From Actinomadura rudentiformis (GTDB taxonomy: Bacteria; Actinomycetota; Actinomycetes; Streptosporangiales; Streptosporangiaceae), in the NCBI RefSeq assembly GCF_008923185.1, contig NZ_WBMT01000016.1:62001-126000 (forward strand): DNA of 64,000 nucleotides. The letters are read 5' to 3'. Of this stretch, positions 34,732-43,915 are shown one piece after another. Made by a program: the position numbers and the translations under genes. Position 1 is the stretch's first letter. Each line of letters starts with the position of its first letter. The notes beneath the pieces are model-generated. The model had not been told where the DNA came from. It saw only the letters and a list, made by a program, of their open reading frames with translations, and searched no databases.

Positions 34732-35496
34732 TCAGGCCGCGGGCGACATGGTCCGGCCGCCGATGGGCAGTGTGTGGACCGCGGCCTGGGCGATGAGCTC
34801 CACCTCAGAGGCCGAGAAGTCGGCGTCCGGGTGCCGCCTGGCCCAGCGCAGCAGTTTCAGCGGCGGGGCGAAGACGATGCCGTCCGCTGTGAACGGGGGC
34901 CGGGTCAGCCGCCCGCCGTGCACCGCGAGCAGCGGCGTCACCGACACGCGCAGGCCGGTGCGGTCCGACAGCGTCCGGGAGGCGCTCGCCGCGGCGCCGT
35001 TGAGCCGCTTGACCAGCGCCGACTGCGTACGGCCGTCGATGAAGACCTTGCCGCCGTGCTGGGTGATCTCGGCCTCGGGGTGCCAGGCCTCGTTGTGGAT
35101 CAGCCACACCCCGCCGGGCCCCACGAGCAACTGGTCGATGGTGCCGTAGCCGGGCACGGTGCGGGCGTACAGCACCCGGTGGCCGCGGCGTTCGAGCGTG
35201 AAGCGGAGCAGCCGGTTCATCCGTTCGTCGCCGCGCAGGCCCAGGCGCCAGACACGGGAGGCGTTGTAGCCGCGCCAATGGAAGAAGGTGTCGGCGGCCG
35301 CCACCAGCAGTGCCATCGCAAGGCCCAAAATGGCGTTGACCAGCAGCCCGCAGAGTACCAGCGTGGCGCCGGCCAGAATTGCGCGAGTCCGCAATCTTCC
35401 CTTGCGGCCACGCTGCCAGAGGTCTTCGTAGACGGCCTGCGGCGATCCGCCGGTGAACGCCGTCCTGCCTCTGAGATAGATAGAGCTGCCGATCAT
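34732..35496 (-). CDS. NERD-domain membrane-linked protein
   Basis: This 254-residue protein has a hydrophobic hairpin at about residues 38-75. A nuclease-related NERD domain follows (GYGTIDQLLVGPGGVWLIHN, about residues 116-135), of restriction-endonuclease-like fold. Activity of most NERD proteins is untested. ATG 35496 follows GGAGG; the reading frame is open upstream to 35592. It is divergent from the HrpB gene. Confidence 0.83.
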   Translation of the reverse strand: MIGSSIYLRGRTAFTGGSPQAVYEDLWQRGRKGRLRTRAILAGATLVLCGLLVNAILGLAMALLVAAADTFFHWRGYNASRVWRLGLRGDERMNRLLRFTLERRGHRVLYARTVPGYGTIDQLLVGPGGVWLIHNEAWHPEAEITQHGGKVFIDGRTQSALVKRLNGAAASASRTLSDRTGLRVSVTPLLAVHGGRLTRPPFTADGIVFAPPLKLLRWARRHPDADFSASEVELIAQAAVHTLPIGGRTMSPAA

Positions 35497-35718
35497 CCCG
35501 AACCTCCATGCACCTGCGGCTACGTCCCTGATTATGAGGCATACCCGCTGATTGGCGGGAAGGGCCACCCGGGTTAGGAAAGTCGAGCGCAAAGGGAATG
35601 GAAAGTGGGAGCGTTATTGCAGTTCAGGCCATTATGGAAATGCGCGGTGCAAGTATCACCGCAAGGTCCGCGAACACTTTCGTCCCACGGCATTTGTCCG
35701 ATGCGGGAGACTGGGCGG

Positions 35719-38247
35719 ATGCACACCGTCCGCCGGGAGGCCCTTTCCGCGCTGCCCGTCCGCCATGCCGTCCCCGCCCTTCGCTCGGCGCTGTCGGACC
35801 GGGGCGTGGCCGTGCTGGCGGCGCCACCGGGGACGGGCAAGACGACACTCGTCCCCCTTGCCCTGGCCGGGCTGCTCGACGGGGAGCCGCCGCATGAGCG
35901 CGGCCAAGTGATCGTCGTGGAGCCGCGGCGGCTGGCGGCGCGCGCGGCCGCCCGCCGGATGGCCTGGCTCCTGGGGGAGCGGGTCGGGGATCGTGTCGGC
36001 TTCACGGTCCGCGGCGAGCACCGGCGCGGCTCGCGGGTGCAGGTGGTGACGACCGGGGTGCTGCTCCAGCGGCTCCAGCACGACCCGGAGCTCGCGGACG
36101 TGTCCGCGGTCATGCTGGACGAGTGCCACGAACGGCACCTCGACGCCGACACCACGCTCGCGTTCCTGCTCGACGTCCGCGCCGCCCTCCGTCCGGACCT
36201 GTGCCTCGTGGCCGCCTCGGCGACCGCCGACACCGCACCGTGGTCACGTCTCCTCGGCGGAGACGACGGCTCCGCGCCCGTCGTCGAGACCCAGGCGGCG
36301 CTCCACCCGGTCGAGGTCGTGTGGGCGCCGCCGGAACGGCCGTTGCCGCCGCCGCACGGGATGCGGGTCGATCCCGCGCTGCTCGCGCACGTCGCGGGCC
36401 TGGTGCGCCGTGCGCTGGCCGAACGCGACGGCGATGTGCTCTGCTTCCTTCCCGGAGTGGGCGAGATCGCCAGGGTCGCCGGGACGTTGTCGGATCTCAC
36501 CTCGGCCGACGTGCTCCAGGTCCACGGCCAGGCGCCGCCCGCGGTGCAGGACGCGGTGCTCGCGCCGGGAGAACGGCGACGGGTCGTGCTGGCGACCTCG
36601 GTCGCCGAGTCGAGCCTCACCGTGCCGGGCGTGCGGGTCGTCGTCGACTCCGGGCTGGCACGCGAACCGCGCACCGACCACGCCCGCGGCCTGGGGGCGC
36701 TGACCACGGTCCGTGCGTCGCGTGCCGCGGCCGAGCAGCGCGCCGGCCGGGCGGGCCGCGAAGCCCCCGGAGCGGTCTACCGGTGCTGGAGCGAGGCCGA
36801 GCATGAGCGGCTTCCGGGACGGCCCCGACCCGAGATCGAGCTGGCCGACCTCGCCTCGTTCGCCCTCCAGATCGCCTGCTGGGGCGACCCCGGAGCCCGC
36901 GACCTGGCCCTGCTCGATCCGCCGCCTGAGGCGGCGCTGCGGGCCGCGCGCTCGACCCTGACCGCGATCGGCGCGGTCGAGGACGGCCGGGCCACCGAAC
37001 GCGGGCGGCGGCTGGCGCGCGCCGGAGTCCATCCCCGGCTCGCCCGTGCCCTGCTGGACGGCGCGCAGCAGGTCGGCCGCCGGACCGCCGCACAGATCGT
37101 GGCGCTGCTCTCCGAACCACCACCGCGCGGCGCGGGCGACGACCTCACCGCGACGTGGCGCTCGCTCCGCCGCGACGGTCCGCCGGCAGACGCGCACGCC
37201 GCCCGCTGGCGAGACGAGGTCCGCCGCCTGGAACAGGCCCTCCCGGCCGACTCAGCCCCCGTTTCCCGCCCGGCCGACGACGTGGCCGCCGGGACGGTCG
37301 TCGCTCTGGCGTTCCCCGAACGGGTGGCACGGGCGCGCCCGGGCGGGGACTATCTCATGGCGTCGGGCACCGGCGCGGCCCTGCTCGCCGGCGGCTCGGC
37401 GCTCGCCTCGGCCCGCGCCGGGTGGCTCGCGATCGCCGTCGCCGACCGTCCGGCCGGGGCGCCGTCCGCCCGCGTCCGCCAGGCGGTCGTGATCGATGAG
37501 GACGTTGCACGGCTCGCCGCCGCCCCGCTGCTCCAGGTGGCGGAGGAGATCGAATGGCGGGACGGCGACGTGATCGCCCGCCGGGTCGAACGGCTCGGCG
37601 CGATCGAGCTGAGCGCCCGTCCCCTGACCGCCCCCGATCCCGAGCTCGTGCGCAAGGCCCTCACTCAGGGCCTGCGCGACGGCGGGCTCTCTCTCCTGAC
37701 CTGGACGCCCGCCGCGACAGCCCTGCGCGAACGCCTCGCGTTCTGCCACAACGCCCTCGGTGACCCCTGGCCCGCGGTGGACGACGCGGCGCTGCTCGAC
37801 CACGCCCTGGACTGGCTGCCCGCCGGCGCCCGCCGCCGCGCCGACCTGGCCAAGATCGACGTCACGGCCGCGCTGCGCGGCCTGCTGCCCTGGGAGTGCG
37901 CCGCGCGGCTGGACGAGATGGCGCCCGAACGCATCGAAGTGCCATCCGGCTCCCGGATCCGCGTCGACTACTCGGGCGAACGCCCCGTCCTGGCCGTCAA
38001 ACTCCAGGAGCTCTTCGGCTGGGCCGCCGCCCCGGCGCTGGCGGGCGGCCGGGTGCCCCTGGTCGTGCACCTGCTGTCGCCGGCCGGCCGGCCCGCCGCG
38101 GTCACCGCCGACCTGGGCTCGTTCTGGAAGGAGGGCTACAAGGCCGTCCGCGCCGAGCTCCGCGGCCGCTACCCCCGCCACCCATGGCCCGAGGACCCGA
38201 CCCGAGCCTCACCCACCCGCCGTCCCAACCCTCGCCGCCGACCCTAA
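35719..38247 (+). CDS. hrpB: ATP-dependent RNA helicase HrpB
   Basis: This 842-residue DExH helicase has Walker A PPGTGKTT (about residue 36), the DECH box MLDECHERH, motif III ASAT, and QRAGRAGR motif VI. A helicase-associated domain and a C-terminal HrpB region (WKEGYKAVRAELRGRYPRHPWP) follow. It unwinds RNA with ATP; the physiological role in bacteria is poorly defined. ATG 35719 and ATG 35701 are both possible. The last four bases overlap the convergent TetR gene. Confidence 0.93.
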   Translation: MHTVRREALSALPVRHAVPALRSALSDRGVAVLAAPPGTGKTTLVPLALAGLLDGEPPHERGQVIVVEPRRLAARAAARRMAWLLGERVGDRVGFTVRGEHRRGSRVQVVTTGVLLQRLQHDPELADVSAVMLDECHERHLDADTTLAFLLDVRAALRPDLCLVAASATADTAPWSRLLGGDDGSAPVVETQAALHPVEVVWAPPERPLPPPHGMRVDPALLAHVAGLVRRALAERDGDVLCFLPGVGEIARVAGTLSDLTSADVLQVHGQAPPAVQDAVLAPGERRRVVLATSVAESSLTVPGVRVVVDSGLAREPRTDHARGLGALTTVRASRAAAEQRAGRAGREAPGAVYRCWSEAEHERLPGRPRPEIELADLASFALQIACWGDPGARDLALLDPPPEAALRAARSTLTAIGAVEDGRATERGRRLARAGVHPRLARALLDGAQQVGRRTAAQIVALLSEPPPRGAGDDLTATWRSLRRDGPPADAHAARWRDEVRRLEQALPADSAPVSRPADDVAAGTVVALAFPERVARARPGGDYLMASGTGAALLAGGSALASARAGWLAIAVADRPAGAPSARVRQAVVIDEDVARLAAAPLLQVAEEIEWRDGDVIARRVERLGAIELSARPLTAPDPELVRKALTQGLRDGGLSLLTWTPAATALRERLAFCHNALGDPWPAVDDAALLDHALDWLPAGARRRADLAKIDVTAALRGLLPWECAARLDEMAPERIEVPSGSRIRVDYSGERPVLAVKLQELFGWAAAPALAGGRVPLVVHLLSPAGRPAAVTADLGSFWKEGYKAVRAELRGRYPRHPWPEDPTRASPTRRPNPRRRP

Positions 38248-39020
38248 TTGGACGGGGCCTGGGTCGCCGTGCGGGCGGTTATCAGCGCCGCTATGCCGTC
38301 GAGGATCCGCTCCAGGCCGAACTCGAAGGCGTGCTCGGGGCCTATGGCGCCGCCGTAGGCCTGGGAGGCGGCGGTGCCGACGCGGGAGCCCAGCGGATAG
38401 GCGTCGGGTTCGAGGACCTCTCCGAGCACCGGGCCGGTCGCCTCCCACCACTCCTCGTCGGTCATGCCGGTGCGCCGTTCGGCCTGGGCGGCGTTCACCG
38501 AGACCCGCGCTGAGCTCTGGGCGTGGCCGGTGACCAGCGAGATCACCGAGTCCATCTCCACGTCGGTCAGGCCCAGGCCGTCCACGGCGCGGAGCTCGTA
38601 CTCGTACTTGCCGATCAGGTTGGGGCCCATCGGCGGGCGGCTGGTGGAGATCTGCAAAAGCCACGGGTGGCGGTGGTAAAGGTCCCAGTTCTGGCGGGCG
38701 ATGTGCGCCAGCTTGGGCCGCCAGCCGCCGGGCACGTCGTCGGGCGGGGCGAGCTCGCCGAGGGCGCGGTCCATCATCACGTCGATCAGCTCGGCCTTGG
38801 ACGGCACGTAGGTGTAGATCGACATGGTGGCGACCCCCAGTTCCTCGGCGATGCGCCGCATCGAGAGGGCCTCCAGATCAGCGGCGTCGGCCAGCTCGAT
38901 GGCCGTGGTGATGATCCGGTCGACGGTCAGCTTGGGTTTCGGGCCGCGCCGGGGACGCTCCTGCACGCCCCAGAGCAACTCCAGGCTGCGCTTCGGATCG
39001 CCGGTGCCGCTGTACTCCAT
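38244..39020 (-). CDS. TetR-family regulator of the DrrAB-type exporter
   Basis: This 258-residue repressor has a TetR helix-turn-helix preceded by a 30-residue tail (about residues 31-80; RRIAEELGVATMSIYTYVPSK) and a TetR_C domain. ATG 39020 lies eight bases after GAGAGG; GTG 39026 is an alternative. It is divergent from the ABC exporter and faces a perfect operator at 39068-39088. It should respond to the exported compound. Confidence 0.92.
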   Translation of the reverse strand: MEYSGTGDPKRSLELLWGVQERPRRGPKPKLTVDRIITTAIELADAADLEALSMRRIAEELGVATMSIYTYVPSKAELIDVMMDRALGELAPPDDVPGGWRPKLAHIARQNWDLYHRHPWLLQISTSRPPMGPNLIGKYEYELRAVDGLGLTDVEMDSVISLVTGHAQSSARVSVNAAQAERRTGMTDEEWWEATGPVLGEVLEPDAYPLGSRVGTAASQAYGGAIGPEHAFEFGLERILDGIAALITARTATQAPSN

Positions 39021-39044
39021 GGCCACATCCTCTCGCAGATGAAA

Positions 39045-39088
39045 CTTTGTACGGCGTACGCTATATTACTTTGTACGACGTACAAAGT
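39045..39088. promoter_or_regulatory. TetR operators of the DrrAB-type exporter
   Basis: ACTTTGTACG, one A, then CGTACAAAGT form a perfect 21-base palindrome at 39068-39088. A second site at 39045-39060 has the same left arm and the inner CGTAC of the right arm. Both lie between the divergent TetR and ABC genes, the first directly before the ribosome site of the ATPase gene. Confidence 0.85.
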
Positions 39089-39098
39089 TGGAGGAGAG

Positions 39099-40049
39099 AT
39101 GGGCTCTGCAGAGTTCGCGGTCGCGGCCGAGGGGCTGCGGAAGAGATACGGCGACACCCAGGCTCTCGACGGGGTCGACATCACCGTGCCGGCCGGGACC
39201 GTGCACGGTGTGCTCGGCCCGAACGGCGCGGGCAAGACCACGCTCGTCCGCATCCTGACGACGTTGACCCGGCCGGACGCCGGCCGGGCGCAGGTCGCGG
39301 GGCACGACGTCGTCCGGAGCCCGGCGCACGTGCGGTCGCGGATCGGGCTGGTCGGCCAGCACGCCGCGGTGGACGAGGTGCTCGGCGGGCGGCAGAACCT
39401 GGTGATGTTCGGGCGGCTCTACCACCTCGACACCCGCACGGCGCGGCGGCGGGCCGACGAGCTGCTCGAACGGTTCAGGCTGACCGACGCCGCGGCCAAG
39501 CCCGTCGGCAAGTACTCCGGCGGCATGCGGCGCCGGCTCGACCTGGCGGCGAGCATGATCCTCGCGCCGCCGGTGCTCTTTCTGGACGAGCCCACCACGG
39601 GCCTCGACCCGCGCAGCCGGATCGAGGTCTGGGACGCCGTGCGGGCACTGGTCGGAGGCGGCACCACCGTGCTGCTCACCACCCAGTACCTGGAGGAGGC
39701 CGATCAGCTGGCCGGTGACATCTCGGTCGTCGACCACGGGCGGATCATCGCGTCCGGCACTCCGGGCGAGCTGAAGTCCCGGCTCGGCGGCGACCGCCTC
39801 GACGTCGTCGTCCGCGACCCCGCCGATCTGCCCGCCGCCGCAGAGATCATCGGCCGGGTCGGCGGACGGGGCGCGGACGTGCACGCCGACACACGGCGCA
39901 TCGACGCGCCCGTCACCGATCGGGTCTCCGCGCTGACGAAGGCCGTCCAGGGGCTGGCCGACGCGGGGATCGCCGTCGAGGACATCGGACTCCGGCGGCC
40001 CACGCTCGACGAGGTCTTCCTGCATCTCACCAAGGAGGTATCGGCATGA
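39099..40049 (+). CDS. ABC exporter ATPase (DrrA-like)
   Basis: This 316-residue ATPase has Walker A GPNGAGKTT, the signature YSGGMRRRLDLA, Walker B VLFLDEPTTGLDP and a DrrA-type C-terminal domain. It powers drug or metabolite efflux with the next permease. ATG 39099 follows GGAGGAGAG. The stop overlaps the permease start by ATGA. Confidence 0.93.
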   Translation: MGSAEFAVAAEGLRKRYGDTQALDGVDITVPAGTVHGVLGPNGAGKTTLVRILTTLTRPDAGRAQVAGHDVVRSPAHVRSRIGLVGQHAAVDEVLGGRQNLVMFGRLYHLDTRTARRRADELLERFRLTDAAAKPVGKYSGGMRRRLDLAASMILAPPVLFLDEPTTGLDPRSRIEVWDAVRALVGGGTTVLLTTQYLEEADQLAGDISVVDHGRIIASGTPGELKSRLGGDRLDVVVRDPADLPAAAEIIGRVGGRGADVHADTRRIDAPVTDRVSALTKAVQGLADAGIAVEDIGLRRPTLDEVFLHLTKEVSA

Positions 40050-40876
40050 CACTCGCCATTCCCGAACCCCCGAGCGGCATCGCCGGGCGGCTCCGGTGGG
40101 CGCTCACCGACGCGTGGACGATCACCCTGCGGGCGTTCGCGCACTGGGCCCGGCGGCTGGACGAACTGCTCATCGGGCTGCTGTTCCCGGTGATGATGGT
40201 CCTGATCATGGGCTACCTGTTCGGCGGCCAGATGAAGGTGCCGGGCGGCGGCGACTACCGGGAGTTCATCATGCCCGGCATGTTCGCCATGACGATGGTC
40301 TTCGGCGTGGAGGCGACGTTCGCCGCGATCGCGAACGACGCGGCCAAGGGCGTCACGGACCGGTTCCGTTCCATGCCGATGGCGTCGTCGGCGGTGGTCG
40401 TCGGCCGCTGCGTGGCCGACATGATCAACTCGATGGTCTCGCTGGTGGTGATGGTGGCCTGCGGGCTCCTCATCGGCTGGCAGTGGCACGAGGGCGTCGG
40501 CAACGCGGCAGCGGCGTTCGGGCTGCTGCTCCTCCTGCGCTTCTCCCTGCTCTGGATGGGCGCCTTCCTGGGGCTGGTCGCCAAGGGGCCGGAATCGATC
40601 ATGGCGGTGCAGATCCTGGTCTGGCCGATCAGCTTCCTGTCGAGCGCGCTGATCGCACCCAGCACGATGCCGGGGTGGCTCGGCGTGATCGCCGAGTGGA
40701 ACCCGATGTCGGCCACGGCCACCGCGACGCGGGACCTGTTCGGCAATCCGGGCCTGACGAGCACCGGCTCCTGGGCCGGCGAGCACAGCCTCCTGCTGGC
40801 GGTGCTCTGGCCGCTGGTGATCATCGCGGTGTTCCTGCCGCTGTCGGTGCGCCGCTACCGCCTCCTGTCCCGCTGA
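40046..40876 (+). CDS. ABC exporter permease (DrrB-like)
   Basis: This 276-residue membrane protein has six helices of the ABC-2 type (FPVMMVLIMGYLFGG, then the FGVEATFAAIANDAAKGV loop). It forms an efflux pump with the ATPase upstream. The operator places it under the TetR regulator. Confidence 0.92.
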   Translation: MTLAIPEPPSGIAGRLRWALTDAWTITLRAFAHWARRLDELLIGLLFPVMMVLIMGYLFGGQMKVPGGGDYREFIMPGMFAMTMVFGVEATFAAIANDAAKGVTDRFRSMPMASSAVVVGRCVADMINSMVSLVVMVACGLLIGWQWHEGVGNAAAAFGLLLLLRFSLLWMGAFLGLVAKGPESIMAVQILVWPISFLSSALIAPSTMPGWLGVIAEWNPMSATATATRDLFGNPGLTSTGSWAGEHSLLLAVLWPLVIIAVFLPLSVRRYRLLSR

Positions 40877-40906
40877 GGCGGCTTACCGGCCAGTATCCTG
40901 GGGCGC

Positions 40907-41599
40907 GTGACTGCCAAGAGCCCCCGGCTGATGTTGCCCGGACTGCGTGAGGTGTACGAGGCGTACGTCCGGGCGGCGGACGAGCTGCCCGCGCTGCCGG
41001 GCGCCCTCCAGGCCGAGGTATGGACGTCCGCCCAGCTCGGGGCCCTGGAGGCCGCCGCCCCCGACCTGCGGGGGCGGCGGGCCGCCCTGGCGGACCTGAT
41101 GATGAGCCTGCGGGCCGCCGGCACCCCCGGGGCCTACGCCTTCCTGCGGGTGCTGGAGGCGATCGGCCCGGTCGAGGGCCGCCGCGCCGCGGGCAAGGCC
41201 GCCGACGGGGTGCGCAACCTCGCCGAGCCGGCCTGGCTGAGCGCCCTGGGCAAGGTGACGCCGAGCCAGGTGTGGCTGATCCAGGAGGGGCCGCTCGACG
41301 GCGACCGCCTGATCTGCGAGTTCCGGTACGAGGGCGGAGGCGATCTCCATGCCCTGGCCGTCCGCCTGGCGCACGGGGACGTACCGAGTGAGATCGTCGT
41401 CGTCGGGGAGGTCCCCGCGCTGATGGCGGCCGCGCGGCAGGCGATGCAGGCCGAGCTCTGCGTCGTCCAGCCGTACGACCCCAAGGCGGTCGGAGGGCGG
41501 CTGCGCGCCGCCCTCGACACCCCCGGCGGGCTCCCGCGGGACTGCTATCCCGCGCTGGCGATCGCCCGCCATCGCGCCGCCGCGCTCCCCGGCGGCTGA
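40907..41599 (+). CDS. Hypothetical protein
   Basis: This 230-residue soluble protein is Ala- and Leu-rich with an alpha/beta pattern and no membrane segment. I do not recognise a family. The GTG at 40907 comes 30 bases after the exporter operon and may be read through from it. It is convergent with the anti-sigma gene. Confidence 0.7.
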   Translation: MTAKSPRLMLPGLREVYEAYVRAADELPALPGALQAEVWTSAQLGALEAAAPDLRGRRAALADLMMSLRAAGTPGAYAFLRVLEAIGPVEGRRAAGKAADGVRNLAEPAWLSALGKVTPSQVWLIQEGPLDGDRLICEFRYEGGGDLHALAVRLAHGDVPSEIVVVGEVPALMAAARQAMQAELCVVQPYDPKAVGGRLRAALDTPGGLPRDCYPALAIARHRAAALPGG

Positions 41600-41601
41600 A
41601 C

Positions 41602-41641
41602 CCCGACGCCTTACGCCGGGATCGTCTTACGTCGGGATCGT
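41602..41641. repeat. 16-base tandem duplication at the anti-sigma stop, with hairpin
   Basis: CTTACGCCGGGATCGT (41610-41625) and CTTACGTCGGGATCGT (41626-41641) are adjacent copies with one mismatch. The second contains the anti-sigma stop codon, so the gene end was duplicated. CCCGACG (41602-41608) can pair with CGTCGGG (41630-41636), a weak convergent terminator. Confidence 0.6.
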
Positions 41642-42346
41642 CAGCAGCGTGCGCTGGCTGCCGATGGTCCGGACCTCGAAGCGGGCGATCTCGTTCGGCT
41701 TGAGCGCCGTGCCTCCCTGCGCGGTCAGCGGGGCCGGGGACTTCGGCAGACCGTAGCCCTTGGCCGGGACCGACCAGCCCATCACCGTGTGAGCCTGGCC
41801 CTTCCGGTCGATCGCCACCAGCTCGCATTCCAGGGGACCGCGCACCTTGCTGAGCTCCAGGCCGACCTCGCTGCCCCACATCTTGGGCTGCATGGCCACC
41901 GTGCCCGAGACACCCGTGCCCGGGTCGTTCGCGGAGACACGATGCCCGTTCTGAAGCAGAGCCTGGACGCCGCCACCGGCCTGAGCCGGAGGTGCCTCCT
42001 CGGAACGAGAGATCGTGACGCCCGTGCCGAACGCGCCCGCCAGGAGCACGACACCGGCCGCCGCGCTGAGCATCGTCCGGGAGAACCGGCGGCTTCTGTC
42101 CCTGCGCGCACGTCGCTGCAGCAGATCCGACACCACTGAGGGATCGGGCTCCGCAGGGTAGGAGCGGACAGGGTCCTCGATCGGCGCGATGCCGTCGAGA
42201 GTGGCGGCCACGCTGCGCAGCACGCCCAGTTCCTCGTGGCACGACATGCAGACGGACAGATGGGCCTCGAACGCGCGCCGGTCGGGCTCCTCCAGGAGAC
42301 CGAGGGCGTACGCGCCGACGTCGATGTGCTGAGTGTCGGCGGTCAT
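41627..42346 (-). CDS. Zinc-finger anti-sigma factor
   Basis: This 239-residue protein has an N-terminal zinc-binding anti-sigma domain (H29-x3-C33-x2-C36), one transmembrane helix at about residues 92-112, and an extracytoplasmic RskA-like domain. It should hold the sigma factor encoded just upstream until a signal reaches the outer domain. Its ATG overlaps the sigma stop (ATGA). Confidence 0.9.
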   Translation of the reverse strand: MTADTQHIDVGAYALGLLEEPDRRAFEAHLSVCMSCHEELGVLRSVAATLDGIAPIEDPVRSYPAEPDPSVVSDLLQRRARRDRSRRFSRTMLSAAAGVVLLAGAFGTGVTISRSEEAPPAQAGGGVQALLQNGHRVSANDPGTGVSGTVAMQPKMWGSEVGLELSKVRGPLECELVAIDRKGQAHTVMGWSVPAKGYGLPKSPAPLTAQGGTALKPNEIARFEVRTIGSQRTLLTIPT

Positions 42347-42939
42347 GGCGTGACGCCCCTTTCCTCCAAAGCGACCCGCAGTGCCCGGAGCGCGTAGTAG
42401 ACCCGTGACTTGACCGTGCCCACGGGGATGCCCAGATGCCGGGCGGCCTCGTTCACCGTGCGATCCCGGAAGAAGGTCTCGTTCAGGATCTCGCGGTGGG
42501 CGGGCGACAGGGACAGCAGGGCCTCGGAGACGACCACTGAGCGCAGGAGATCCTCCATCCCGTCAGGGGCCCGCAGGTTCTCCAGCGGGCCTTCCCCGGC
42601 CTCCTGGGGCCGGGCGTTCTTGCGACGCTGATCATCGATGACGATGCGCCGGGCCACCGTCGCCAGCCACGGCAGCAGCGAGGCGGCGCCGGAGTCGAGC
42701 TGGCCGGCGCTGCGCCAGGCGCGGATCATCGTTTCCTGGACGACGTCCTCGGCCCAGTGGCGGTCGCCGCCGGTGAGCCGGAGCACGAACGAGAGGAGCG
42801 GGCGGCCGTACACGCGGTAGAGCTCGGTCACGATCACCTGGTCGTCCACGGTGTCCGGCGGACGCGAGCCGCGGAACCAGCTCCACGGACCGGTGGCGAC
42901 GTTCGCTGCCGGTGCGGCGGTGGGGGATCGGTGGGCCAT
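42343..42939 (-). CDS. ECF sigma factor (SigK/SigL-like)
   Basis: This 198-residue sigma factor has region 2 (WAEDVVQETMIRAWR, about 62-76) and region 4 (LSPAHREILNETFFRDRTV with the HTH EAARHLGIPVGTVKSRVYYAL). It is coupled to the anti-sigma gene. A 40-residue tail precedes region 2. The GNGT-tail lipoprotein gene lies 61 bases upstream on the same strand and may be both cotranscribed and a regulon member. Confidence 0.92.
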   Translation of the reverse strand: MAHRSPTAAPAANVATGPWSWFRGSRPPDTVDDQVIVTELYRVYGRPLLSFVLRLTGGDRHWAEDVVQETMIRAWRSAGQLDSGAASLLPWLATVARRIVIDDQRRKNARPQEAGEGPLENLRAPDGMEDLLRSVVVSEALLSLSPAHREILNETFFRDRTVNEAARHLGIPVGTVKSRVYYALRALRVALEERGVTP

Positions 42940-43000
42940 CGGGGTCTCCGGCTGGTGGGGGGTTACGGGGGATGCTCAGTGGGGCGATGGGACGCCGGGC

Positions 43001-43915
43001 TCAGCTGCCCGGCGGTGATCCGCCTCCAGTTCCGCCTCCGGCCACGCTTCCGCCTCCGTTCCCCACCCCGTTGCCGGTTCCGTTTCCGTCTACGGTGCCG
43101 TTGCCGGTCCCGTTCCCAGTGCCGGTCCCGTTCCCAGTGCCGGTCCCGTTCCCAGTGCCGGTCCCGGTCCCGGTTCCGTTGCCGGTCCCGGTTCCGTTGC
43201 CGGTCCCAGCGCCGGTCCCGGTGCCATTACCGGCTCCGTTGCCGGTTCCGGTCCCGGCTCCGTTGCCGGTTCCGTTGCCAGTGCCGTTGCCGGTCCCTGT
43301 TCCAGTGCCGTTGCCGGCTCCGGCGCCGCCTCCGTACGTGCCGCCGTTCGCGTTTCCGGCACCAGGCTCCGCCGGTCCGCCGGCGGACGCCTGGGTCTTG
43401 GTCCCGTTGGGCTTGCTCACCCACCAGACGCCGCCCTGCCCCTGGCCACGGGCCTCACCCGGCGCGGTGTCCATGGCGTACAGGTACATCGGCCAGCCGC
43501 CGACGGTGAGCTGCAGGCTCCCGTCCGGGCGGCGGATCTGACCGACAATGGCCGGGTTCACGCCTGTGATCTTCATGCCGGGGACGAAGCGCGCCGGCGG
43601 CCAGGTCTGCGCGCACGCGCCGATGCAGTTCGAGCGCGGCGGGTTGGCGCTGTCCTGGTCGTACCGGTAGAGCGTGCGGCCGCCGCCGTTCATGATGATG
43701 CGTCCCAGCTGAAGATGGGTCATCGCGCGCAGGCTGCGCTCTGTCGTCGCCGCCTGGGGCACCGCACCGATCGGCGCGTTGTTCGTCGGCACGCGCCGGG
43801 AAGAGATGCCATCCGAGGTAGAAGCGCCGAAGCCAAAGGTCCCGCCGCATCCGGCGAGGGTCAGACTCGCCGCCGTCGCGCCGCCCGCCAGGGCGACCCG
43901 TCGCCGCACCTCCAT
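43001..43915 (-). CDS. Lipoprotein with COG4315 repeat domain and long Gly-Asn-Gly-Thr tail
   Basis: This 304-residue protein starts MEVRRRVALAGG with a lipobox LTLAGC (Cys23); the RRR suggests possible Tat export. Residues 60-175 carry the secreted repeat of unknown function (COG4315), including LYRYDQDS and CIGACAQTWPP. Residues 186-304 are almost pure Gly, Asn, Thr, with about a dozen NGT triplets. ATG 43915 follows GAAGGAG. The tail would be flexible and exposed, perhaps wall-spanning or glycosylated. The + strand frame in the same region (Pro-Val repeats) is a shadow. Confidence 0.88.
   Translation of the reverse strand: MEVRRRVALAGGATAASLTLAGCGGTFGFGASTSDGISSRRVPTNNAPIGAVPQAATTERSLRAMTHLQLGRIIMNGGGRTLYRYDQDSANPPRSNCIGACAQTWPPARFVPGMKITGVNPAIVGQIRRPDGSLQLTVGGWPMYLYAMDTAPGEARGQGQGGVWWVSKPNGTKTQASAGGPAEPGAGNANGGTYGGGAGAGNGTGTGTGNGTGNGTGNGAGTGTGNGAGNGTGTGAGTGNGTGTGNGTGTGTGTGNGTGTGNGTGTGNGTGNGTVDGNGTGNGVGNGGGSVAGGGTGGGSPPGS
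43010..43320. repeat. Minisatellite-like DNA coding the GNGT tail
   Basis: Imperfect short units built on GTTGCCGGT and CCCGTTCCCAGTGCCGGT repeat for about 300 bases. Copies of 18 bases are identical (for example around 43109-43150). Such DNA changes length by slippage, so the tail is likely to differ between strains. Confidence 0.8.

Noticed and set aside
43010..43320. CRISPR-like or other array in the repeated DNA
   Set aside because: Units are short, contiguous and in frame, with no unique spacers; it is a coding minisatellite.
42912..43541. Open frame on the + strand coding Pro-Val/Pro-Phe repeats
   Set aside because: It is the mirror of the Gly-Asn-Gly-Thr tail on the minus strand, whose gene has a ribosome site, lipobox and known domain.
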